64,000 nt of DNA, taken from positions 248,001 to 312,000 of the forward strand of contig NZ_UFSM01000002.1 of the NCBI RefSeq assembly GCF_900445235.1, given 5' to 3'. How positions within the stretch are numbered: position 1 is the first letter of the stretch; each line of letters starts with the position of its first letter. Below the pieces are notes generated by a model that had not been told where the DNA came from, did no database searches, and saw nothing but the letters and a program-made list of their open reading frames with translations. The stretch comes from Aminobacter aminovorans. GTDB lineage: Bacteria; Pseudomonadota; Alphaproteobacteria; Rhizobiales; Rhizobiaceae. The position numbers and the translations under genes were made by a program. Positions 1-6,628 of this stretch are shown here, one piece after another.

Positions 1-158
1 CATCTCGTCCGGCGCGCCACTTCTCTCAAAACTATGAACGCCGCACGCGCCGTTTCCCCCTTGGAAGCGGCTACGAGCGTTCGCAGAAATTCCGATTTCG
101 TCCCAGTGATGCGAACCTTGTCGTCAGCGAAGTCGACGCGCCGCGTCAGGGCGCGGAT
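1..158 (-). pseudogene. Serine recombinase C-terminal remnant
   Basis: Read on the minus strand from about 158 towards 1, the frame gives a tail with IRALTRRVDF, then DDKVRI, then SEFLRTLVAAS. This resembles the C-terminal end of large serine recombinases of alphaproteobacteria, which I remember as having a KVRI, SELLRTLVAAS, then PKWRARRDS order. An in-frame TAG lies at 159-161. After LVAAS the expected SF and KWRARRD-like residues appear in other frames (EKWRAGRD), so the tail is frameshifted. The window edge cuts it. It is likely inactive debris of the mobile island that also carries the neighbouring HTH/Fic pair. Confidence 0.5.
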
Positions 159-324
159 CTAAAGTCACAGTTCGTCTCGGCGGTCGCGCCGCTGTCGGTG
201 CCGCAGGGATCGTCCTTGGTGGGCTGAGCATCCCTTCGACAGCTCGTTGAGGGATCTGCCGTCGGCCCCAGTCACTCGGTGGGCGATTGCAGGCATCGCG
301 CTCCGCGCCATTAGCCGTACGTTG

Positions 325-439
325 CTCATATATGTATGAGCCTGATTTGGCAAACTGCTCATACATGAGTGAGCGGGATAAATTGCTCTGCTCACATATG
401 TATGTTATCTTGCGTCCGAATAGGACACCTATATATGAG
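325..439 (+). promoter_or_regulatory. Four-site operator array, 33-bp period, before the HTH/Fic pair
   Basis: A 16-bp palindromic motif, CTCATATATGTATGAG at 325-340, recurs at 358-373 (13 of 16 matches), 391-406 (13 of 16) and 424-439 (11 of 16, right half intact). Every copy starts exactly 33 bp after the previous one, about three helical turns, while the spacers differ. The last copy overlaps the ATG at 435. This is what an autoregulated promoter bound cooperatively by the HTH protein just downstream would look like. The regulator assignment is inference. Confidence 0.7.
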
Positions 440-899
440 CGAAAAGCAATCCAGGCTCGCCAGAAAGAACCTTGATAAGCGGCTTTCTCCCTTGAGAGCC
501 GAGCGCATTGTGGCGCCATCGCGTGGCTGGACCAAAGCCATTCGGGAGGCCCTGGGCATGACAACACGCCAGCTCGCCGAGCGCATGGGCGTGGCCCCCT
601 CCCGGGTGACGGCTATCGAGAAAGCGGAAGCCACGGGCGCGATCACCCTAAAAACCTTACGCTCGACAGCCGAAGCGCTCGACTGTCAGTTCGTCTATGC
701 TTTTGTCCCGACCAAGCCCCTCGACGACATTCTCTACGATCAGGCCGAGCGCAAAGTGAGGAACGAACTTGCGCATCTCAATCACACGATGCGTCTCGAA
801 AACCAGGCGGTGAACGTGGAGGACCTTGAAGGGCAAAAGCGCCGCATCGTGGCGGACTACCTCGCGTACTTTTCGCGGAAGCTGTGGGACAAGGAATGA
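435..899 (+). CDS. Mobile mystery protein A (XRE-type HTH, antitoxin-like)
   Basis: A 154-residue protein with an N-terminal basic stretch (RLARKNLDKRL), then a helix-turn-helix around residues 45-75 (TTRQLAERMGVAPSRVTAIE). It matches the family called mobile mystery protein A, which is found on mobile elements paired with a Fic-domain partner. The start is the ATG at 435, preceded by TAGGA at 421-425; longer GTG-started readings run into the operator array. Its stop overlaps the start of the Fic gene (ATGA), so the two are translationally coupled. The probable role is repression of its own promoter and neutralisation or control of the Fic protein, by analogy with toxin-antitoxin modules. Confidence 0.85.
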   Translation: MSEKQSRLARKNLDKRLSPLRAERIVAPSRGWTKAIREALGMTTRQLAERMGVAPSRVTAIEKAEATGAITLKTLRSTAEALDCQFVYAFVPTKPLDDILYDQAERKVRNELAHLNHTMRLENQAVNVEDLEGQKRRIVADYLAYFSRKLWDKE

Positions 900-1486
900 G
901 CGATCCGCTTTTTGAGGGTGACGACGACGGGAACACGCCGCTCGAACCCGAGGAGCGGGAACAGCTCATTCCTTCCTACATCACGACGCGCGACGAGTTG
1001 AACGAGGCGGAGCTTGCCAACATCGCCGACGCCGTTCGCTGGGTCGGGCGGCGAAAGCGCAAGGTGCTCGACCAAGGCTTCCTGAACGAGCTGCACAAGC
1101 AGATGTATGGCGATGTGTGGAAGTGGGCCGGCACGTATCGCACGACGGCGCACAATATCGGCATCGATGCCTATCGTATTCCGGTCGAATATTATCGGGC
1201 GATCGACGACGCGAAATATTGGGTCGAGCACTCGACGTTTCCGGCGGATGAAATCGCGATCCGTTTCAGCAACCGAGTCGTTGCGATCCATCCCTATCCC
1301 AACGGGAATGGCCGCTTCTCGCGCATGATCGGCGACCTGCTTGCGATCGAACTCGGTCAGCCGCAGTTCACCTGGGGCCAAATCAATCTCGTCGATCCGT
1401 CCGCAACCCGAAAGGAGTATATCGCGGCGCTCAAAGCCGCCGACGCAGGCGACTACGCCCCCTTGCTGGCGTTCGCTCGCTCGTGA
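896..1486 (+). CDS. Mobile mystery protein B (Fic domain protein)
   Basis: A 196-residue Fic-fold protein. The catalytic loop HPYPNGNGR, around residue 128, fits the Fic consensus HxFx(D/E)GNGR except that Tyr replaces Phe and Asn replaces the acidic residue. Fic enzymes usually transfer AMP or another nucleotide to a target hydroxyl. The acidic position normally coordinates Mg2+, so its replacement by Asn could change activity, but mobile mystery protein B members often show such loops. No inhibitory (S/T)xxxE(G/N) helix is obvious. The ATG at 896 overlaps the TGA of the HTH gene, so I prefer it to the GTG at 884. It forms a two-gene module with the upstream regulator. Confidence 0.85.
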   Translation: MSDPLFEGDDDGNTPLEPEEREQLIPSYITTRDELNEAELANIADAVRWVGRRKRKVLDQGFLNELHKQMYGDVWKWAGTYRTTAHNIGIDAYRIPVEYYRAIDDAKYWVEHSTFPADEIAIRFSNRVVAIHPYPNGNGRFSRMIGDLLAIELGQPQFTWGQINLVDPSATRKEYIAALKAADAGDYAPLLAFARS

Positions 1487-1560
1487 AGCCCACGGATCAT
1501 TGATGCTCAGTTGCCATTCCGGATAGAGCGAGTTTTCCGGTTCGCTCTGGCCCTGCGCGA

Positions 1561-1665
1561 TCATTGCAGATTGATGCCGGCCAGCGCGGCAGGAAGCTGG
1601 CGCAGATAGGCCGCCGACGCGCCGACCAGGCTGGCGAGCTGGCCGAAACTCCAATGAAGCCGCCT
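1561..1665 (-). pseudogene. DUF932 protein N-terminal scrap
   Basis: The minus-strand frame ending at 1561 contains SFGQLASLVGASAAYLRQLP followed by AALAGINLQ and a stop. This resembles the N-terminal part of DUF932 (phage/plasmid-related) proteins as I remember them, with GAPAAYLRQLPAPLAGINLQ. Only about 35 residues survive, and no continuation was recognised beyond the stop. DUF932 genes are typical cargo of plasmids and integrative elements, which fits the recombinase, Fic and IS91 remnants around it. Confidence 0.45.
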
Positions 1666-1753
1666 CACGCGGCAAGCCGACGCTCTTCCTCGGCCTCGTT
1701 TGCGGACTCTCCGACAGCTTTGGTGAGGAAGAGATCTAGATCCTAACGCTCGC

Positions 1754-2200
1754 CTATGTTGCGACAGGGTCTCGGCGGGCGCGCACATCCTGAACGACTG
1801 GTGACCTTCTTGCTTGTTTTCGCAATAGGCCACGCTCCCATCGGGATAGGTGGCTGAACTCGTCGATGGCGAGCGTCATCACCTGCTGCCGCTCGGCGCT
1901 ATCACGGCGATAGTCCTTGTAGCGGAAGGTGACGTTGGCCTCGTCGAAGGCGATCAGCCGGCGGTTTGAGATCGCCACTCGGTGGGTATAGCGCGACAGG
2001 TAGGCCAGCACCGCTTCCGGCCCGGCGAAAGGCGCCCTGGCGTAGACCACCCAGGGCTTCTTCCGGACCGACGACAGGTGCCGCACGAATGCTCGCTGCT
2101 CGGCCAAGTGCGCCAGCGATCCGAAGAAGGCGAGCCGCCCGGCTTCGTGCAGCGCGACCAGCCGGGAGGCGCCCGAAAGTCTAGGGACAAATGGCCTCCT
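1754..2200 (-). pseudogene. IS91-family transposase remnant
   Basis: The minus-strand reading contains GRLAFFGSLAHLAEQRAF, KPWVVYARAPFAGPEAV, LAYLSRYTHRVAISNRRL and FRYKDYR. These are characteristic of the C-terminal half of IS91/ISCR-type (Y2 rolling-circle) transposases. The N-terminal zinc-binding and first catalytic regions are missing, and the C-terminus after the IDEF motif drifts out of frame. It is therefore a truncated, non-functional copy. IS91-like elements mobilise adjacent DNA, which makes this a plausible relic of how the neighbouring genes were assembled. No terminal ori or ter sequences were identified. Confidence 0.75.
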
Positions 2201-2389
2201 GCAGGGCTGATCCTCACGTAGACACCGCCCGGTCACGGGTCCTCCCCGGGCTAAATGCAGTGAGGGTAGGGCAGGTCGCCGTCGGTCTCGTGCTCGGCGT
2301 GCAGCGAACGAAATCGGACGTACCGCCGCCGGTCGCAACGGCCAACACGGGGCTCCGCCATCACTGGCACTGCCCATGTCGGCACGTCG

Positions 2390-2821
2390 CTAGGCGCGGG
2401 ATTTGTCACCCAGGAAATCGGTGGGCATCAGCGCGATGTCGGCGAGCGTGTACCGATCAAGGGTGCTCTGGAACGACGACAGCGCGTCGTGCAGCATGGT
2501 GGAAAGTTTGCAGCACCGTGTGATTGTGCACTGGTTCCCGGTAGCGAAGCACTCAACCAGTGCGAAATCCGGCTCTGTCAACCGGATGACGTCGCCGATC
2601 CGGATGTCTTCTGGCCGGCGACCGAGTTTCAACCCACCAGACCTGCCGCGAACCGCGACAAGATAGCCAGCGCGGGTCAGCGTGTTGGCCACCTTGTTGA
2701 GATGCGTTTTCGACACACCGAAGGCGCGCGCTGTCTCTTCGATGGTGAACAGCTGATCCCCCGCCGACGCCGCGAACATGAGCATTCTGAGCGTGTAGTC
2801 GGAAAAATTCGTCAGTCGCAT
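2390..2821 (-). CDS. nsrR: NsrR-like Rrf2 nitric-oxide-sensing repressor
   Basis: A 143-residue Rrf2-family regulator. It starts MRLTNFSDYTLRML as NsrR does, has a winged helix-turn-helix at residues 25-60, and carries the cluster cysteines C91, C98 and C103/C104 in the order ECF-NQC-RCC. In NsrR these residues hold an iron-sulphur cluster that is destroyed by nitric oxide, which relieves repression. The gene lies 46 bp downstream of the truncated-haemoglobin gene on the same strand and is probably cotranscribed with it. The perfect inverted repeat at 3416-3440, in front of that operon, is the likely operator, giving autoregulation. The symbol rests on motif similarity only. Confidence 0.85.
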   Translation of the reverse strand: MRLTNFSDYTLRMLMFAASAGDQLFTIEETARAFGVSKTHLNKVANTLTRAGYLVAVRGRSGGLKLGRRPEDIRIGDVIRLTEPDFALVECFATGNQCTITRCCKLSTMLHDALSSFQSTLDRYTLADIALMPTDFLGDKSRA

Positions 2822-2867
2822 TTCGATCCAATCTCACCGCATGCCTGCTTGCCGGATGTCCGGCAGC

Positions 2868-3332
2868 TTACAGGCTTTCGGCCGTGATCGGCTCTACGGT
2901 CAAGGTGCTTTCACCGCGATTGTGGGCCAACGCAAGGCGGAAGGAATGCGCGATACGCAAAGCCCGTTCCATGAACAGGGCCGCGATCTCCGGCGGACAG
3001 AGATTGTTGACGGTTGCGCGAAACAGACTAAGCCATCGCCGGAAATGCTGTTCGCCCAGGCCAGGAAGGGTCAGGTGTGGTGGTAGTGGGCGGCCGTCGT
3101 AACGGCCGGTGCGAAGCATCAAGGATGACCAGAAGTCGCACATTTTCGTCAGATGTGGTGGCCAGTCATGCAGCGCAATCGCCTTGTTGAACAGCGGTGC
3201 GAGCAGGGCGTCGCTCCGGATCTCGGCGTAGAAGCCATGAACCACGTCGCGGATCATCTGCTCATCCAGCTGTCCGGGCAGCACGCGACCGTCGATGACG
3301 ATCGTTGTCTTACGTTTTGTGTCTTCGCTCAT
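2868..3332 (-). CDS. Group III truncated haemoglobin
   Basis: A 154-residue globin with the trHb3 landmarks: a FYAEIRSDALLAPLF helix, W..HL..MCDFWSSLML near the middle, TGRYDGRPLPPH, and HFRRWLSLF. The His in PLPPHLTLP is the probable proximal haem ligand. Proteins of this class bind or detoxify nitric oxide and oxygen in the cytoplasm. It is the first gene of a minus-strand pair with the NsrR gene, which implies control by nitric oxide. The divergent promoter region at 3333-3475, with its inverted repeat, is shared with the DUF6522-like gene. Confidence 0.9.
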   Translation of the reverse strand: MSEDTKRKTTIVIDGRVLPGQLDEQMIRDVVHGFYAEIRSDALLAPLFNKAIALHDWPPHLTKMCDFWSSLMLRTGRYDGRPLPPHLTLPGLGEQHFRRWLSLFRATVNNLCPPEIAALFMERALRIAHSFRLALAHNRGESTLTVEPITAESL

Positions 3333-3415
3333 GCCGGGCTCCCGCCGTCAGCGAGCCTGGTGCGGCCCTTTGTCGTTCGTTTTTGACGTCTGTTCAGGCT
3401 TCACGATGCAGATTA

Positions 3416-3440
3416 AAACATATATCGTCAATATATGTTT
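3416..3440. promoter_or_regulatory. Perfect inverted repeat, probable NsrR operator
   Basis: AAACATATAT at 3416-3425 and ATATATGTTT at 3431-3440 are exact inverted repeats around the 5-bp spacer CGTCA. The AT-rich arms and 25-bp extent resemble known NsrR sites. The repeat lies between the divergent haemoglobin-nsrR operon and the DUF6522-like gene and could control both. Confidence 0.7.
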
Positions 3441-3475
3441 ATGTCGCACAGCGTCGCCGCGATGAAGGAAAACGG

Positions 3476-3748
3476 ATGAAGCTCGAGCCTGACCAGAGCG
3501 GAGACTATGTCCTGGAGCCAAGGTTCCTGGCGCAGCGGCTTTCCATTGAAGAGAACGAACTTCAACGACAAATGCGCCTCGGCCTCGTAACCAGCAGGGT
3601 GGAATTCGGTATCGACGGCGACAAGGGCCGAAAGCGCCTGACCGTGCGCAATCGAAACTCGGTCTGGCGTGCCGTCGTCGATGCTGACAACCGCATCGTC
3701 AGTGAGGAGTCCTTCGAATTGGGACAAGCTTCGGCGGTGGCAAACTGA
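3476..3748 (+). CDS. DUF6522-like small protein of the NO module
   Basis: A 90-residue soluble protein (MKLEPDQSGDYVLEPRFLAQ at the N-terminus). Its LAQRLSIEENELQRQMRLGLV stretch and later KRLTVRN and DNRIVSEE match what I remember as DUF6522, a family often found near denitrification or nitric-oxide genes in rhizobia. I chose the ATG at 3476, 36 bp past the inverted repeat, with AAGGAAAACGG as the ribosome-binding region. It is divergent from the haemoglobin-nsrR operon, which suggests coregulation. Biochemical function is unknown. Confidence 0.65.
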   Translation: MKLEPDQSGDYVLEPRFLAQRLSIEENELQRQMRLGLVTSRVEFGIDGDKGRKRLTVRNRNSVWRAVVDADNRIVSEESFELGQASAVAN

Positions 3749-3811
3749 CACCACCAATCTCATCCGCAGCGACTATCTAAGTCCGTTCACCTAGCAGCAG
3801 GAAATGAAATT

Positions 3812-3910
3812 ATGAACGATCAAGATTCTGGCAGTACTCTCTTGCCAATGCTGGTCGCTGGCCTGGTGCTGGTGACTGTGGGCTATGCGGTGATCATGAT
3901 GTTCGTGTGA
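3812..3910 (+). CDS. 32-residue single-span membrane peptide
   Basis: An ATG at 3812, preceded by a purine-rich CAGGAAATGAAATT, opens a 32-residue reading frame: a polar start (MNDQDSGST) then one hydrophobic span LLPMLVAGLVLVTVGYAVIM and a short end. It sits 63 bp after the DUF6522-like gene on the same strand and is probably in its operon. Its composition and spacing look like a real small membrane protein rather than chance. A respiratory or NO-related role is inferred only from context. Confidence 0.5.
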   Translation: MNDQDSGSTLLPMLVAGLVLVTVGYAVIMMFV

Positions 3911-4211
3911 ACCTCATCGGAAAGGCCCATTATCTGACATCTGAGCGCCCAAGCTGTCGGTCTCCTGTCGGCCCCAGGACAGATATCTTCGGTGACGTAC
4001 GCCAATCGCGGGCCCGCCGCCGATGCCAAGCCCCGGCACCTCCCGGAACTTCTGGATCAAAGGGCACCCGTCAAGCGGGCGGGGTGAATGGTCTCAAGAC
4101 TTGGATTTTCGCCAACCAGCTGAGCGAGCTTCGCGGGCGGATGTCACTCGCAGTATGACACCCACCCTGTTGGTCGTACGATCACCGGCAAAGTCTTTTT
4201 GAGCTAAGTGG
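3911..4211. other. Intergenic, nothing recognised
   Basis: 301 bases between the nitric-oxide module and the end of the catabolic operon. Open frames here are short, lack a convincing start and have no family motifs. Confidence 0.4.
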
Positions 4212-5012
4212 CTACCAATGCGTCAGTCCACCGTCCACAGCGATCGTCTGACCCGTGATAAATGTCGCCGCCTCGCTTGAAAGGAAGAGCACGAGACCGA
4301 CCAGGTCCATCGGCACCTCCTCGCGCGGGATGCACTGGGCTGCGATCAGGCGGGCTTTGCCTTCTTCAGTCAACGTCTCGCGCGGAACTTCAGTGAAAGT
4401 GCCACCCGGTTGCACCGCATTCACCGTGATTCCGTGGGCACCCAATTCGCGGGCCATCGCATTGGTCATGCCGATCAGCGCTGATTTGGAGGTGACGTAG
4501 TGGAGGTAGTTTCGGACACCCAACGGAACAGAGCCCGAAGTGATGTTAATGATCCGGCCCCAGTTCCTTTCGCGCATGTAGGGGGAGACAGCTCGCGCGG
4601 TCAGATAACAGCCTGTGATGTTCACGCGCATCACGCGCTCCCACTCGTCCAGCGGAATCTCCTCGAAAGGTTTCATTTTCAGGCTGGTAAATATGCCGGC
4701 GTTGTTCACGAGGACGTCCACGCGCCCAAAAGTGCGGGTGGCCTCTTTGACCATCTCGTCGACCGATGCGGCATCACCGACATCGGTGTGGATTGCAAGG
4801 GCTGAGCCACCAGCGGCGACAATCTCCTTCTGGACTGCGCGAGCGCGGTCGATGTTGGCCTCGGCGATTACGGCGTGGGCGCCCGCGGCGGCGAACTGAC
4901 GAGCATATTCGCGACCGATTCCTTGACCCGCGCCGGTGACGATCGCCACCCTGCCGGTGACGTCGAAGTTTCGGCCGTAGGGCAGGGTGGATAGGGGAAG
5001 GATTTGGTTCAC
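4212..5012 (-). CDS. SDR family oxidoreductase
   Basis: A 266-residue classical short-chain dehydrogenase/reductase. It shows the cofactor motif TGAGQGIG at residues 26-33, NNAG at 103-106, catalytic S159 and the Y172-xxx-K176 pair, and ends with TGQTIAVDGG. Such enzymes oxidise a hydroxyl (often a 3-hydroxyacyl-CoA) or reduce a ketone with NAD(P)H. Its start overlaps the stop of the upstream OB-fold gene by 4 bases, so it is the last gene of the 9.5-to-4.2 kb minus-strand operon. A beta-oxidation-like dehydrogenation step in that pathway is likely; the exact substrate is unknown. Confidence 0.85.
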   Translation of the reverse strand: MNQILPLSTLPYGRNFDVTGRVAIVTGAGQGIGREYARQFAAAGAHAVIAEANIDRARAVQKEIVAAGGSALAIHTDVGDAASVDEMVKEATRTFGRVDVLVNNAGIFTSLKMKPFEEIPLDEWERVMRVNITGCYLTARAVSPYMRERNWGRIINITSGSVPLGVRNYLHYVTSKSALIGMTNAMARELGAHGITVNAVQPGGTFTEVPRETLTEEGKARLIAAQCIPREEVPMDLVGLVLFLSSEAATFITGQTIAVDGGLTHW

Positions 5013-5452
5013 TTGCGTTCTCCGTGGGTTGAAAGGGTGTTGTCGTCAGCTGGTCGCCACTGGCAGATGCGACCAATCTTGCCGTCGTCGAATTGGGCGT
5101 TCTCGAATTCTGCCAGGACCGAGGCTCCAATTTCCGGTGGTTCACTCGTGCCTATGAGGTTGCCCACCAGAAGTGGCCCCTCTTCAGTTGCGACACTTAC
5201 AACCGCATAGGGGGCGGGCAGGGCGGGAAAGTAGCTGCGATGAAAGACCGTCCAAGTGACGATCCGCCCGCGCCCGGACAGGAGGCGCCATTCGGCCTTG
5301 GCGCTTCCGCAGTCGGCGCAGGCGGGTGCCGGTGGATAGCGGAAGCGGTTGCAGGCCATACAGCATTGCAGGCGCAGTTCACCCTTGGCGGCATAATCCC
5401 AGTAAGCGCACTCCAGCGGGTCTTTGCGAGGCGAGGGGCGTACAATCGTCAT
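5009..5452 (-). CDS. Zn-ribbon/OB-fold (DUF35) acyl-CoA-binding partner protein
   Basis: A 147-residue protein with a rubredoxin-like zinc ribbon (CCMACNRFRYPP, then CADCGS) at about residues 30-50, followed by an OB fold (GRGRIVTWTVFHRSY, APYAVVSVATEEGP, GNLIG). DUF35 proteins are obligate partners of SCP2-type thiolases or aldolases and help bind acyl-CoA. The start is the ATG at 5450-5452 with GGAGGGG just upstream. It overlaps both the thiolase-like gene before it and the SDR gene after it, which indicates tight coupling. The adjacent thiolase-like protein is its expected partner. Confidence 0.8.
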   Translation of the reverse strand: MTIVRPSPRKDPLECAYWDYAAKGELRLQCCMACNRFRYPPAPACADCGSAKAEWRLLSGRGRIVTWTVFHRSYFPALPAPYAVVSVATEEGPLLVGNLIGTSEPPEIGASVLAEFENAQFDDGKIGRICQWRPADDNTLSTHGERK

Positions 5453-6627
5453 GCACCCCTCCGGTAAAGCAGGGTTGCAGCCTTGCCTGCGACATCCGAC
5501 AGATACTGCACATGACGTAGCCTCGATATCTGCCGCCCGCCCGCCATGCCGCGTAACTGGCGCACGGCTTCGACCTGGTGGTTCCATCCCTGCATGTAGC
5601 TTTCCCCCAGCATGCCGCCGCCGCTGTTGACCGGCAGCGCGCCTCCCGGACGCAGCCGGCCCGCGCGGACCAGGCCGGCCGCCTCGCCAGGTCGGCAGAA
5701 CCCGAAACCCTCCAAGGCGACGGGGACATGGATCGAAAAGCTGTCATAGATTTGAACTGAGCCCACATCCTCGGGGCCGGTAGCCGACATTTCTGCTACG
5801 GCAGCAGCAGCTTCGCGGTGGGCGGTATGGTATCGGTCGATCAGCCTGGGGCGCAGGCTCGTTGCATCGCGGTTCAGATCGTAGCGACCGAAGCCGGCCA
5901 CGGTGACGACCGGCCGCGCCAGCCGGCGTGCGCGATCGGCAGTAGTGACGATCAGCGCCACGCCCCCGTCGTTTATCAGGCAATAGTCATCGCGGCGAAG
6001 CGGCTCGCAAACATGAGGGCTCTCCAGATACTCTGCAACCGTTAGCGGGCGCCGCCGGATCGCACCGGGATTCAGCGCCGCGAAATCTCGGATGCCGGCG
6101 ACGACCGCCCCCAGATCCTCTGCGGTGAAGCCGGTCTCCGCCATGTATCGGCTGGCCATCATAGCGTAGAGCGAGCCCTGAGATGTCAGCCCCCAAGGCG
6201 CGTATTGCACATAGGCCAGAAAGCGATCGCCCCCCATGGCCTGCGGGCCGCCATAGGCGGTTGCAGCGCTGCGCTGGTTATTGCCGTAGACGAGTGCAAT
6301 ACATTCTGCCAGTCCCGCATGAATTGCCAGGACTGCCTGCATCACCGCGTTGACAGCATCGGCCTGGGCAGCAAAACCAACATCAAGGCCCAGGACCTCG
6401 CCCGTGCGTTCCAACGACAGTGGCGGGCCGGCAATCAGTCCATCGATATCTCCCCTTGAAAGATCTGCGTCGTCGAGTGCGCGGTGGAAGGCGCTGGCGG
6501 CCAGCTGATAGGCGTCGAAACTTGCGCCGTTGCGGCTCGCTTCGGCGTCGCGGGCGTAGTCGGTTTCGCCGATGCCGGCGACGGCGGCAATGTCGGAGAG
6601 AACTGCAAGCCTATGGTGGTCGCGCAT
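5449..6627 (-). CDS. SCP2-thiolase/Ltp2-like protein lacking the catalytic cysteine
   Basis: A 392-residue thiolase-superfamily protein: AAVAGIGETDYARD near the N-terminus, INDGGVALIVTTADRAR in the middle, and LPVNSGGGMLGESYMQG near the C-terminus. Where ordinary thiolases have the nucleophilic Cys (usually CASG) it reads DAVNAVMQAVLAIHAG, with no Cys. This resembles the Ltp2 group, which act as retro-aldolases on side-chain CoA esters with a DUF35 partner rather than as thiolases. I start at the ATG ending at 6627, one base after the CaiB stop. A C-C bond-cleaving role is inferred. Confidence 0.75.
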   Translation of the reverse strand: MRDHHRLAVLSDIAAVAGIGETDYARDAEASRNGASFDAYQLAASAFHRALDDADLSRGDIDGLIAGPPLSLERTGEVLGLDVGFAAQADAVNAVMQAVLAIHAGLAECIALVYGNNQRSAATAYGGPQAMGGDRFLAYVQYAPWGLTSQGSLYAMMASRYMAETGFTAEDLGAVVAGIRDFAALNPGAIRRRPLTVAEYLESPHVCEPLRRDDYCLINDGGVALIVTTADRARRLARPVVTVAGFGRYDLNRDATSLRPRLIDRYHTAHREAAAAVAEMSATGPEDVGSVQIYDSFSIHVPVALEGFGFCRPGEAAGLVRAGRLRPGGALPVNSGGGMLGESYMQGWNHQVEAVRQLRGMAGGRQISRLRHVQYLSDVAGKAATLLYRRGA

Positions 6628-6628
6628 C

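Noticed and set aside
325..439. CRISPR-like repeat array
   Set aside because: Repeats are short imperfect palindromes with 17-base spacers, only four copies, and sit on a promoter. There are no cas genes.
857..1675. 272-codon minus-strand frame opposite the Fic gene
   Set aside because: Most of it is antisense to the Fic gene with its clear motif; only the separate short DUF932-like segment in another frame was kept.
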